A DNA stretch of 64,000 bases from contig CM030366.1 in NCBI GenBank assembly GCA_017893485.1, forward strand, positions 204,651,326-204,715,325. The letters run 5' to 3'. Within the stretch, counting starts at the first letter, position 1; each line of letters starts with the position of its first letter. Source of the stretch: Hemerocallis citrina (lineage: Eukaryota; Streptophyta; Magnoliopsida; Asparagales; Asphodelaceae). Shown here piece after piece: positions 24,201-32,934 of this stretch. The notes below the pieces were generated by a model, which worked only from the letters and a program-made list of their open reading frames with translations, did no database searches and was not told the DNA's origin. The position numbers and the translations under genes are program-made.

Positions 24201-27172
24201 GAACCCTCCTCGTAGTCATCAAACATCTCTCTCCTCGGAGTGCAATGAAAAGAAGCTCCCGAATCAATACACCAATCTTGAGTGCCTAACTCCTCCCGAG
24301 CTGATAAGCATAGATTCTCAATAAGCCCCACTTAAGCTTTCTTTGGAGTATCTCTTTTCGGTTTTTCCTGCTTCTTCTTCTTATAAGCCTTGCAACTGCG
24401 CATCATGTGATCCTTCTTGTGACAATACCAACACTCAGGCCCATGTCCTCCATCGCTGTCATCAGACCCACTCTCAGATGAACTACTCTGATCCTTTCTT
24501 CTTCGACTGCTCTTAGATCTCCCACGTCTCTTCTCAACGTACATGGCGGAATATCCCCTTTTTCTCACCCTTCTCACCTCGTTCAAAATGCTACTCACCA
24601 CATCGTGTAGAGTCGTCGAATCTGTCATAGTGCCTGTAATAGTTTGTTCCACCGTACCATAACTATCGGGTAAAGTAGATAGAAGTAACAGTGACTGCCC
24701 CCTCTCTGAAAACTTCAAACCTGCAGCTTCCATCTTATTGTAAACCATACAGTAATTGTTCACATGCTCTGCTACTGAACCCCTTCCTTCAACTTCATAT
24801 TAACCAATTTCTTCAGATGAAGAATTTGATTAGATGCCGACGATTTCTCATACATATCCGTGAGAATCTCCATAGCCTCCTTTGTGGTCTTTGCCTTCGA
24901 GATATGAAATAACGCCTTCCTACTCAGCCCCAGCTGAATCTGCCCCAGCGCCTTCTGATCCAAACGATTCCACTCCGCCAAGACCTTCGCATCCTTGTCT
25001 GCACCTACCGACTTTTCATCAAACAACGGACCATCAAGATTTTTCTGACGAAGATATGCTATCATCTGAATCTTCCACATCGCGAAGTCACTCCCATCGA
25101 ATCTCTCGATCTTCATCTTGTTATCGGCCATCTCGAACAACTGCTCTGATACCACTTGTAAGCTCTGATACCACTTGTCGGAGAAGTCCACTCTCACAAC
25201 TCGTAGTGCTAATAACGGAAGTGCACCACAAGCAATAGAAACTCTCAAGAAATAGATGAACCAAGAACAAGCCACCACAATATATGGATCTTACAAGAAC
25301 ACAACCAATATGCAGAGATAACCAATACTTCTATTCCCAAAGAAATACAAAGATTATAAGAAAGATTACAACTCTCAATCTCTCTCTATCATCTTTGAAA
25401 CACTCGGCACAATCACCTTTTGAAGTTGAATAATGATGATCTCTTCGGATGACTAAACTCTAGAGTTTACGGTCATATATATAGTTCCCAAGTAAATCCT
25501 AAAAGATACATTCAAATATAGCAAATTAGGCCTTTCTTCCGTAAGCCCAAAAGAAACAATCAGCGTCGGTGTCGGTCGACTGCCCCTAAAGCCGGTCGAC
25601 CGCATCGTGCGGAATCAATCCAGAGGGCTGACTGGTCGACCGCACCCCTAGTGTCGGTCGACCGTCCCCTCCTCTGTTGGACGCCTGCACTCGAAGAACC
25701 CTCAGTCGACTGGGTCGGTCGACCGCACTCATGACCGGTCGACCGTAACCCTCCAGACTTCACTTCTTTTACTTGCTGCTTGTCTTCCCTTGCTTCTTTG
25801 GCTTCTCTTCTTTTTCTCCAATCCCTGTGCCATGTATTCGAGGCCACAAATCCCAACACTAACATCTGTCGAGGTCATCTTTATGAAATCCCTTTTCCGT
25901 ATCTAGCTTTTCCAACTTTAAACAAAAAAAGTTGTCAATGAGTTCTTGCATCTCGAGCTTACGCTTAGTCCCTTCTGAGTTTTGACTGTTAATTGTTTAA
26001 TCAAATTCGAACCAGCACTACTAATATCTGTACAAGTCCTGTTTGATATCGACATCCACCAGCTGCTCTATTGTATCCTCAGCATTCTAGCTACTCTTTT
26101 TTATTGCAAATTTGACTCCTGTATCCTTTGCAGCAGACTACAAGAAGCAAATACGTGTAACTTTCGTCTCCTTTTTTCGATTCTTGCTGCTGTCCAACAT
26201 TAAAGATCACAAAAAATTAGGTCTCGTTATGTTCTAGAAGTATAGGGATAATTTTTGGGATGGTAGAATCTTGCAAAAATTTCCCTTTCACCCACCTCAA
26301 ATCTTCCTATGTACATTACCATATCATGACCATCATCTGGCAATTTATCCACCTCAAATCCTCATAGGTATATAAATTTTTGTTAGAAACGTTTTATGAC
26401 CTGATTCTGGCCAGTCTTGAGGCTTATTCAACAACTCCAAATATTTCCTTCGGACTGTCAAAATGGTGCAAGTACCCCGACTATGTCCTGGATGCCGTTT
26501 AAATTAGAGAGCAAATATCAGTACATGCCTTCTCCTTAGATATTATAGTTGTGACTGCTTCAGTATGTTAAATACACCGGTTCATCGGTATCTTAAGAAC
26601 TTTGAAATACTTTAGTTGTTACTACTTGGTTTCTAGAAAATGAATGTTAGTACGTACAGAAATTTGATATATTAAGTGCTCTTTATTTCCATGCGGTTGC
26701 GGTCAGTTGCAGCAGCGTCTACAGTTTCCTGCATTAGCTAAGATGATTGGCTTATTCACTGCACTTCAGAAGAGAATGCACCTAAGTGGCTTAAGGAAAC
26801 TCTTGCTAACTAATTTATTTAATATTTCAGCTTGTCGAGGTACTCTCTTCATACAAGGATGCTAAGGTCATGCAATTCTCGTCCATGGTAGATGCTTTCC
26901 AAGGATTTACAGACAAGGCAAGATGCTCGTATCATCATATATTTTTTTACTAAATAATTTTTTTAATTGCACTTTTATGATGTGATCTGCTTAACGATGG
27001 TCAGGAAAGAGATGCCAAGTTCCGAAGTCGCGTGAAGAGATATGTAGGAATTTGGTGCTGCGTGGAGTCTCATGACCCCGGACACATATATTATGATATG
27101 TATTGGGATGAAAAACCTGATTGGAAACCGGAGCCTCCAAAAACAAGAGAAGAAGATCGTCCACCTTGGTAG
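15225..27172 (+). CDS. XEG113: XEG113-type arabinosyltransferase, GT77 family, 13 exons
   Basis: It encodes a Golgi type II glycosyltransferase that extends the arabinose side chain on hydroxyprolines of extensin-type cell-wall glycoproteins (in Arabidopsis the third arabinose, after HPAT and RRA). Exons read from frame and GT/AG sites: 15225-15396, 15472-15744, 15875-16080, 17536-17641, 18301-18557, 18886-19021, 20164-20258, 20344-20397, 21115-21228, 21981-22079, 22167-22286, 26831-26917, 27005-27172. They total 628 codons plus stop, close to the 640-odd residues of the Arabidopsis protein. Residues 19-43 form one membrane anchor. The nucleotide-sugar transferase domain follows from about residue 85, with the DxD motif CDTDMVW at 210-212. 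GAYNIGIFHWRP and GGFLSFKPSIPK are further family blocks. The first ATG with the membrane anchor was chosen; an in-frame ATG at 15090 lies in the likely leader. All exon joins keep frame. Intron 12 uses a GC donor. Intron 11 (4.5 kb) holds a retrotransposon. The gene appears intact. Confidence 0.92.
16177..16295. mobile_element. Tourist-like (PIF/Harbinger) MITE in XEG113 intron 3
   Basis: The termini GGCCCTTTTTGGCACATGG and CCATGAGCCAAACATGGCC are imperfect inverted repeats, flanked by the trinucleotide TTA on both sides (16174-16176 and 16296-16298). A 3-bp TTA/TAA duplication and GGCC-type ends are typical of Tourist elements. The element is 119 bp, non-coding and inside an intron, so it is probably neutral to the protein. 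Confidence 0.7.
22565..23297 (-). repeat. 3' LTR of the Gag-only copia element
   Basis: The minus-strand start TGTTAGGATTGTGG is at 23297. The body matches the other LTR throughout, including the GGTCGACCG-rich stretch near 22990-23180. At its minus-strand end it carries two tandem 19-base units of the form AGTGGTATCAGAGCTTACA. Each is a copy of the primer-binding motif (one has G for C). Confidence 0.75.
23897..24331 (-). pseudogene. Copia protease and start of pre-integrase region
   Basis: WCIDSGASFHCTP is the copia aspartic-protease active site (DSGA). It is followed by VPDLKENLTSIGRLDKEG and a short GTLYLLRDV block typical of the pre-integrase region. The frame then ends. The 600 bases to the 3' LTR (23311-23896) encode nothing recognisable. 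So the Pol part is missing rather than only mutated. A TAA-type stop separates this frame from Gag at about 24330. Confidence 0.75.
24332..25131 (-). pseudogene. Copia Gag with CCHC zinc knuckle, one frame break
   Basis: Gag is the nucleocapsid/capsid protein that packages the element's RNA in virus-like particles. The start MADNKMKIERFDG at 25131 lies only about 12 bases after the primer-binding site, so the leader is nearly absent. The first part runs to about 24772 (a UBN2-like stretch ALGQIQLGLS, then HLKKLVNMKLKEG). A frame break follows. The second part, 24332-24763, has a Lys/Arg/Ser-rich stretch and the knuckle CWYCHKKDHMMRSC (C-x2-C-x4-H-x4-C). The next 60 bases lead directly into the protease frame. 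Confidence 0.8.
25157..25858 (-). repeat. 5' LTR of the Gag-only copia element
   Basis: The minus-strand start TGTTGGGATTTGTGG is at 25858. Near the end it has one 19-base unit AGTGGTATCAGAGCTTACA, after which the true primer-binding site follows at once. It is about 700 bp and differs from its partner by scattered substitutions and small indels. Confidence 0.75.
26918..27004 (+). other. GC-AG intron 12 of XEG113
   Basis: The exon end ...GACAAG is followed by GCAAGATGC, and the next exon begins after GGTCAG at 27005. The nearest GT downstream (26929) would shift the frame, so the GC donor is the only choice that keeps the conserved C-terminal frame (ERDAKFRSRVKRY...). The donor matches AAG|GCAAGA, the strong consensus seen in plant GC-AG introns. 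Confidence 0.75.
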
Positions 27173-27660
27173 CAAGATGGACTTTTCCTTCTTTAGACAC
27201 TCATTCCTGTTAAATTCATAACCATTAGTTCTTTTAATTTAGTTTATCAAGATGTACCATTGCTGAGAAATCTCGAGGGAAAGAAGAGGGGCCCTGAGCC
27301 TTTCTTAATGTGGTTATGTAAAATGATAGACAATTTTTTAGGACACTCACACATGATATTTTGTGCTTTTGTGGTAGCTGCACTTTACTGCAGTGGGTGA
27401 AATTGAAACTTGTATCAATTCTGTATAATATTTCATGTCATCAGATTCGCAAGAAAATAGCATTGAAAAATAATATTATGGATATCTACATCTATGTTTA
27501 GTGCGTTTATTACTTTCTTTTCTGGGTGAATTTCAGCAAAGCTACAGAAAGTTAGGACCTATGGTTAAGATGGACGCAAATGGCAGCCCAAGAATTATAT
27601 TAACCTAAAATCTGAGAGTGAGTACTCCTTTACGTAGTGCAGCTATAATTTGAATTATAG
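27173..27660 (+). other. XEG113 3' untranslated region and downstream spacer
   Basis: No further coding sequence follows the TAG at 27170-27172. AT-rich, polyadenylation-like text (TGTATAATATTTCATG near 27421, AATAATATTATGG near 27468) suggests the transcript ends around 27430-27500. Nothing else was recognised. Confidence 0.5.
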
Positions 27661-28228
27661 CCAAACTAGTAATGCACGTCTTAATAAATATATATATTTT
27701 TTAAAGTAAAAAATTTTGACGTAATTTGGTCTCGAACTTGAGCTCTCTTTTATATTAGTTATACATGGACAATGCACGTCTTAATAAATTTTTTTATAAT
27801 AAAAATTCTGATGGAACCTGAAACTTTTTTCATATTAGTTATGTACGTGCGTCACACGCATTGATAGATTAGCAAATGACACTAAGGTCTTCTCTCATTA
27901 TAATAATAGTAATTTCCACGTGCGATGCATATCTTAATAAATATATTTTATTAAAAGTAAAAACTTCAGCGTAGTCTAGTCTTGAATCGAATATCTCATT
28001 TATATTAGATATGCACGAGTGATACACGGATTTGATTGTCAATAAATCATAAATGTTTGTATTTGTTGAATTTAATTTGGACGTGTGTTACACGTGTTTA
28101 TTTGGTTACAAAGTTAGAGTTTGGTTACAAACCCCAACTCTCCCATTAAAATAGTAGATAGATATAATAATAATAATATTATTATTACTAGTAATTTACA
28201 TGTGCGATGCACATTTTAATGAATATGA
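27660..28228. repeat. Field of diverged repeats with GTGCGATGCAC-type motifs
   Basis: The phrase (A)TGCACGTCTTAATAAAT or a relative recurs near 27673, 27772, 27917, 28199 and again near 30840. Each time it is followed by an AT-rich stretch with AAAGTAAAAA and then a TAGTTATGTACGTGC-type phrase. The units look like degenerate copies of one short transposon family, cut by later insertions. The family was not identified. A Helitron-like origin is possible because several units follow TACTAGTAATTT. Confidence 0.45.
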
Positions 28229-28385
28229 GTTTTTCCCATATGGGTCACTAACAAATATTTTCGTTCCATATACCTCACTTACAAATATTTAATTCCATAT
28301 AACAGCTTATGGGTGGGTTATATGGAATTAAATTTTGGTATTAGGATTGATTTGATATTGTAAGTGAGTTATATGGAATTATGTA

Positions 28386-28682
28386 GGAATTTTTTCCCAA
28401 AACGCCCCATTTTTGCAAAGTTTTTCCCAAACCGCCCTACTTTTTTTTTTAATTCCCAAAGCGCCCCACTCGGTCTCTCAAAGACCGAGTCTAGTGCAAA
28501 TAGACTCGGTCTTTGAAAGACCGAGTCTTGCGCTTTGAAAATTCAAAGAGCAAGACTCGGTCTTTCAAAGACCGAGTCTATTTGCACTAGACTCGGTCTT
28601 TGAGAGACCGACTCTTCACTCTGCGCTTTTTAAAGCGCAGATCCCCTTTTCTTTCTTCTTCTTCTTCTCGACTTTAACCTAC
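28386..28682. repeat. Left terminal inverted repeat of the palindrome MULE
   Basis: It starts GGAATTTTTTCCCAAAACG. It contains CTCGGTCTCTCAAAGACCGAG, two CTCGGTCTTT(G/C)AAAGACCGAG hairpins around a central CTTTGAAAATTCAAAG, and a fourth hairpin with one altered arm. It then has a GCGCTTTTTAAAGCGC palindrome and a TTCTTC tract. Strand folding of this repeat alone could give a long stem without the other end. Confidence 0.9.
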
Positions 28683-29023
28683 TCTATTTCTCTAACCCAT
28701 CTTCCTAAATCTAGGGCGACCTCCTACCCACAAAATCTAATCTTAATCTAAATATATACACCAATATCTTCCTAACCCTCTAACCATCTCCACTATAACC
28801 CACTATAACAACCCAAAACCCTTATTTTGAAAGATCCATTTTTCTGATTTTTGATAAATTTGGAGCGGATCCCAACTTCAACTCTTTTAACGAAATCTAT
28901 ACGGCTCTGTTCTTGACGCTTGTGAAGGTATGATGAATATTGGCCTTTAATTTTCTGAAATTTGGTATAGATTTTGTTTGCGTTTAGATAATAACTCGCA
29001 TATTTTAATAAATATACCTAGGT

Positions 29024-30442
29024 ATGGATCTTGAGATTCCTATTTGGTTATACTTTGGTGGTGAAATTATTCTTGATCCAAAGATTGGTAGTAGTTATAG
29101 TCATTTGGAACCGGAAATAGTTTGGGTACCCCGTACCATTACATTTGAAGAACTAGTTGAGAAAATCTATGAAGTTACTAATTGGGATAGGAATGAATGG
29201 AATGCGAAAATTTTAGCTCGATACGCAGCAGGAAGAGGAGGTGTTCAGTATTTTATGACAGTGCCCGTACCTACTGATAATGCGCTGAAGTCATTGATTG
29301 CTAGGACATTTGATCCGAATTGTGCTTGGTCTGTATTAGAGTTATATATTCAGCAAATTCGAGTTGTAACTCCTCAGCCACATGATATTCCCAGTGCAAG
29401 CTTCATACGGGTAGCACCTACACAGCAGTCGAGGCCTAACCCCGATCAATCTTCACAACCAAATCCGGTATCCTCACAAGAGAACACCTTCACAAATACA
29501 ACTCTTCCGGATTCTGTAAATGTTGAGCTGCCACGCCAACCAAGCCCGGTTCCTGACTCTGTTCCAAATGACAGTATGTTTGAACTCTTTCAAAATGCAG
29601 TGATTAACAACAGCTTATTAAGTGATGATGAAGAAGAGGAAGAAACAGACGATGATGAAAGTCTAGAAAGTGATGATGGAGAAGAAGACGATGATGTAGC
29701 TAATGTAAATCCTTCGAACAATAGTTCTAATGCAGTGAGAGTTACTGATAGGTATGCTAATGTTAACGCTCATGTTACGGAGGAGATGGCTGAAGCTGCT
29801 AGAGTTCCCCCCTATCCACAAGAGTCTTCTGGTTCATCCAATGTAGACGAATTTTACGTTGGACAGGAGTTTGTTAGTAAAGACTCCCTTCTGCATGCTG
29901 TGAAGGTATATTCTATCAAGAAACATCGTGAATTTGTCACATTGAAAACATCACCGTCACTATACACTGTTAAATGTAAAAAGGCACCTAGAAAACGTAC
30001 AATAGAGGAGATCGTACAAGGTCCCCCAGGAGTAAGTGATGGTGGATGCCCTTGGAGATTACGAGCTATTGTTCCAAAAGGAGGGAGAAATTTTGTGGTG
30101 AAGAAGATAGTCAGCCCGCATACTTGTACGAATCCCACGTTGAATCAAGACCACTGCAAAATTGATGCTAACCTTGTCAGTAATTTGATTTTAGGTGTGG
30201 TGAAGAAGAATATTGCTGTATCACCGGGGGTAATTATTGAGATTGTGAAAATAGAATATAATTATCAGATTTCATATAAGAAAGCTTGGAAAGCAAAACA
30301 AAAGGCAATTGAGAGGTTGTACGGTACCTTCGAAGAAGCATACACGAAGTTGCCTTTTCTACTAACAGCAATTCAAGCAGCAAATCCAGGTAGGTTAAAG
30401 TCGAGAAGAAGAAGAAGAAAGAAAAGGGGATCTGCGCTTTAA
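29024..30442 (+). CDS. MURA-like protein with N-terminal and DNA-binding domains only
   Basis: The 472-aa frame is intact. Residues 1-110 are the N-terminal module seen in plant MULE transposases (MDLEIPIWLYFGGE, then ITFEELVEKIYEVTNWDRNEW). Residues 130-250 are low in complexity, with an acidic run (DDEEEEETDDDESLESDDGE). From about residue 272 comes the Mutator-type zinc-binding DNA-binding domain (FYVGQEFVSKDSLLHAVKVY, then GCPWRLRA and SPHTCT). After it comes the region ending LLTAIQAANPG, where a full transposase would continue with NPGT and the DDE domain. Here it instead reads 16 basic residues (RLKSRRRRRKKRG) encoded by the terminal repeat, and stops. A splice-donor-like GTAGGT sits at the join. 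It may bind ends without cleaving them. Expression is unknown. Confidence 0.85.
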   Translation: MDLEIPIWLYFGGEIILDPKIGSSYSHLEPEIVWVPRTITFEELVEKIYEVTNWDRNEWNAKILARYAAGRGGVQYFMTVPVPTDNALKSLIARTFDPNCAWSVLELYIQQIRVVTPQPHDIPSASFIRVAPTQQSRPNPDQSSQPNPVSSQENTFTNTTLPDSVNVELPRQPSPVPDSVPNDSMFELFQNAVINNSLLSDDEEEEETDDDESLESDDGEEDDDVANVNPSNNSSNAVRVTDRYANVNAHVTEEMAEAARVPPYPQESSGSSNVDEFYVGQEFVSKDSLLHAVKVYSIKKHREFVTLKTSPSLYTVKCKKAPRKRTIEEIVQGPPGVSDGGCPWRLRAIVPKGGRNFVVKKIVSPHTCTNPTLNQDHCKIDANLVSNLILGVVKKNIAVSPGVIIEIVKIEYNYQISYKKAWKAKQKAIERLYGTFEEAYTKLPFLLTAIQAANPGRLKSRRRRRKKRGSAL

Positions 30443-30685
30443 AAAGCGCAGAGTGAAGAGTCGGTCTCTCAAAGACCGAGTCTAGTGCAAATAGACTCGG
30501 TCTTTGAAAGACCGAGTCTTGCTCTTTGAATTTTCAAAGCGCAAGACTCGGTCTTTCAAAGACCGAGTCTATTTGCACTAGACTCGGTCTTTGAGAGACC
30601 GAGTGGGGCGCTTTGGGAATTAAAAAAAAAAGTAGGGCGGTTTGGGAAAAACTTTGCAAAAATGGGGCGTTTTGGGAAAAAATTC
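30390..30685. repeat. Right terminal inverted repeat of the palindrome MULE
   Basis: It is the inverted copy of the left repeat and includes the same one-base change in the inner hairpin arm (GAGTCGGTC). Its inner end begins GTAGGTTAAAG and overlaps the last 16 codons of the reading frame at 29024-30442. Confidence 0.9.
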
Positions 30686-30755
30686 GAATTATGTATTTGT
30701 GAGTGATGCATTTGGAATTGAAACATTTGTTAGTGACCCATGGGAAGAAAAACCA

Positions 30756-31350
30756 ATAAATATATATTTTTTAAAGTAAAAATTTGGAAGTAGTCTGACC
30801 TTGAACATGAGCATCTTTTATGTTAGTTATGCACGGACAATGCACGTCTTAATAATTTTTAAAAATAAAAAATAAAAAATCTGACATGGTGAGGACTCAA
30901 ACCTGAAATCTATTTCATATTAGTTATGTACGTGCATCACACGTGTTGATAGATTTACAAATGACACTAAGGCATTATCCCAATATAATATTAGAGATTA
31001 GAGATTATAATATTATATTATTATTAGATTATTAGATAGATTATATTAGAGATATTGGAGATAGAGATGGATATTACACTTGCGTTTTATGTTTTGCCCT
31101 GTCATGTTTGCGGTTTGCCCATAATTAAATTTGAAATTCTGTCTGTAATTGGAAAGAAACTAGTTATATAATAAAAATATTACTGATATACCATTCCAAA
31201 GTAGTATGGTATAACATGATTTTAAGACATCATCTATATAAAACAACAAAGGAAAAAACATCAGAAGGATGCATAATAAATTTTTTACCAAACTCCTTAA
31301 TTTGTAAGATCAATCCTATTTATAGTGGAGCTATTAGAATAAAGCTTATA
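30756..31350. other. Continuation of the diverged repeat field, then AT-rich spacer
   Basis: 30756-31020 resumes the repeat family of 27660-28228 (AATGCACGTCTTAATAATTT near 30840, TTAGTTATGTACGTGC near 30921). From 31000 to 31350 AT-rich text with AGATTATTAGATAG-type phrases shows no gene. Confidence 0.45.
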
Positions 31351-31483
31351 TCTATACTACTATAATGGAAGAAGGCCTTTGTTCATAATCCAATTCATAC
31401 AGCGCACGTGCAGGTAAATTTTTTTTTTGCCCTTTTCATTTTCCCAATTTTTCCCCACGTACTATGCACGTGTATAATACTAG
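31351..31483 (+). mobile_element. Possible mini-Helitron
   Basis: It starts TCTATACTACTATAATGG after an A and ends ATACTAG before a T. It contains a small hairpin (CACGT...ACGTG) about seven bases from the terminal CTAG. A-to-T insertion, a TC start, a 3' hairpin and a CTRR end are Helitron marks. It is very short (133 bp), so chance is possible. Confidence 0.35.
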
Positions 31484-31729
31484 TAATATCTTAACTAAAG
31501 ACCAAATGCAACACAATATATATACTACGTAACCACGGTTACAGATCAATTAAATCATGTAGATCCAAACAAAAGAAGAATTCTGATTAGATATACATAA
31601 AGCAAACTCTCAAGTAAAAGAGAATGTGGGTTTGATCTCCATACAATATACAATATACAAACAATTTAGTTCGAATTTTTTTTTAGTTTTCTCCAACATC
31701 TTATTCATGTTGAGAACATCCGTTGAACA

Positions 31730-32837
31730 AATGCAACACATAATACGATTGGGAATGGGAAGGATACTAGATTCTGCTAAGATAGGTGGTGCGGGAACAT
31801 TAGTCTGATTAACCTTTTCCCCGGAACAGCTGAGGCTACTATTAACACCGATTCGCTAGTGGCAGATGTCTGGTGCAACAACAGATTGAAGTTGATCGTT
31901 AAAGGTCAAGCCCCGCAAAGTGCTCGGATAGAATTTACTAATCTAAATAAGTTCATCACAGAGGAAGGAAGTAATAACAGCAACGAGGCAGATTGCAGAC
32001 AATGGATACTGGGGAGTTCGGGGGAGTTCACGGTCTCCTCGATGTATAAGCGACTAAATGATGGTGGGCTGCGTTGTAAGGATGCGAAGATCATATGAAA
32101 GTTGTTCGTTCCTTTGAGAGTTAAAATTTTTGCATGGTTAGTTATGAACGACGCGATCCTAACGAAGATTAATCTGCAGATTAGGATGATTGCAATTAAC
32201 GTATTATGCGGGGATTGCGAGAGTCATGACGAAGATATTAATCATCTTTTGTTCGAGTGTTATAAGGCTAAGTTAGCATGGGAGAATATAAGTCGCCGTT
32301 TTGGGAGGGTTCAGCGTCCTAGGTCCAGTGCTGAGGTTTGGGGTAGATGTTGGGTAGAGTTACCGAGTCAGAAAGAGAGAGAAGAGTGGGGTATTATAGC
32401 CGCAGCAACTATGTGGAGTATTTGGCTATGTCGGAACGAATTATGTTTTCAGAATATAAAATATAATTATTTGGGGTTGATGTACAAAATTCTGTCGCTA
32501 ACACATGATTGGACAGGTAACAGAGGAGCCATGAAACGTCTGCGGATGGAAGAGGAGGAGTAGGAGCGTTTGGTGGTTTCGTTGGTACTTTGGCACTTCG
32601 GCGGTACCATTTGGCCTATTCATGTCGCGGCTCAGTTGTTTTATGTTGTGTGTTTTGGTGGTGCTGGCTTTCAGGCCAGTTGTATCTTACTTTCTTCTTT
32701 CGTTAGATTTGATGTTGTTGCTTTGTTTTTGGGTCGTCTATCGGATAGGTGTTGTAGCTTCGGCTTATGTATGTAGTCCTACTTTGTTTCTTTAATGGTG
32801 CATTAATGAAACGATGACTTTTATCAAAAAAAAAAAA
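31730..32837 (+). mobile_element. 5'-truncated LINE with perfect 15-bp target duplication
   Basis: AACATCCGTTGAACA occurs at 31715-31729 and again at 32838-32852, right after the terminal A run (about 32826-32839). 5' truncation, a poly(A) tail and a long target duplication are the marks of target-primed reverse transcription. About 1.1 kb of the 3' end is left, covering the C-terminal region of ORF2 and the 3' untranslated region. Confidence 0.9.
31740..32563 (+). pseudogene. LINE ORF2 C-terminus with reverse-transcriptase zinc-binding domain
   Basis: ORF2 is the endonuclease/reverse transcriptase of the LINE. Only its end is present. The stretch with IGNG near the start is out of frame with the rest. 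VADVWCNNRLKLIV to about 32097 is the linker, and a TGA at 32096-32098 breaks it. FVPLRVKIFAWLV (from 32102) followed by CGDCES...HLLFECYKAKLAW is the zinc-binding zf-RVT domain. It ends with MKRLRMEEEE at 32563. It cannot encode a working enzyme. Confidence 0.85.
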
Positions 32838-32934
32838 AACATCCGTTGAACATCTAAGCGAAAGAAAGATAAAGAAAGATAAAGTACCAAATTTCTTAAA
32901 AGGGAAAAAATGTTCTTGAAGAAATGCATTATAT

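Larger units (their letters stand above)
22565..25858 (-). mobile_element. Ty1-copia element reduced to Gag and protease, in XEG113 intron 11
   Basis: Two direct LTRs bound an internal part of about 1.86 kb, read on the minus strand. The 5' LTR is on the right (25157-25858) and the 3' LTR on the left (22565-23297). The primer-binding site TGGTATCAGAGC (initiator tRNA-Met type) is at 25143-25154. A polypurine tract (CCAAGTGGGAGAT, minus strand) is at 23298-23310. The host repeats ATAAC (22560-22564) and CTAAC (25859-25863) agree at four of five bases. The interior encodes Gag with a zinc knuckle and a protease, then stops: no integrase, reverse transcriptase or RNase H is visible. This layout matches non-autonomous elements called TR-GAG, which would rely on a partner's Pol. 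It is antisense to XEG113. Confidence 0.8.
28386..30685 (+). mobile_element. 2.3-kb MULE with palindromic 300-bp terminal inverted repeats
   Basis: The host sequence GAATTATGTA occurs at 28376-28385 and 30686-30695 (9-10 bp target duplication, Mutator type). The terminal repeats 28386-28682 and 30390-30685 are inverted copies, identical or nearly so over about 296 bases, so insertion is recent. Inside each repeat, four hairpins with 9-base arms (ACTCGGTCT / AGACCGAGT) are arranged as a larger palindrome. The interior has a 5' leader with a probable intron (donor near 28928, acceptor AG at about 29020) and one long open reading frame. No catalytic transposase domain is present. Confidence 0.9.
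28229..30752. mobile_element. MITE-like inverted repeat split by a MULE
   Basis: The outer halves, 28229-28385 and 30696-30752, form an inverted pair over about 60 bases (GGGTCACTAACAAAT on the left, ATTTGTTAGTGACCC on the right, then TTCCATATACCTCAC versus GTGAGTGATGCATTTGGAA). Removing the MULE and one copy of its target duplication gives an element of about 205 bp. Possible flanking duplications AATGAATAT and AATAAATAT differ at one base. Confidence 0.55.

Noticed and set aside
25862..26830. Missing exon of XEG113 between the retrotransposon and exon 12
   Set aside because: Exon 11 ends in phase 0 (TQET) and exon 12 starts LVEVLSSYKD, which follows directly in the family. No extra conserved block is seen in this stretch, which is plain intron.
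29854..30138. 94-aa antisense frame opposite the MULE protein
   Set aside because: It is a shadow of the strongly supported + strand DNA-binding domain.
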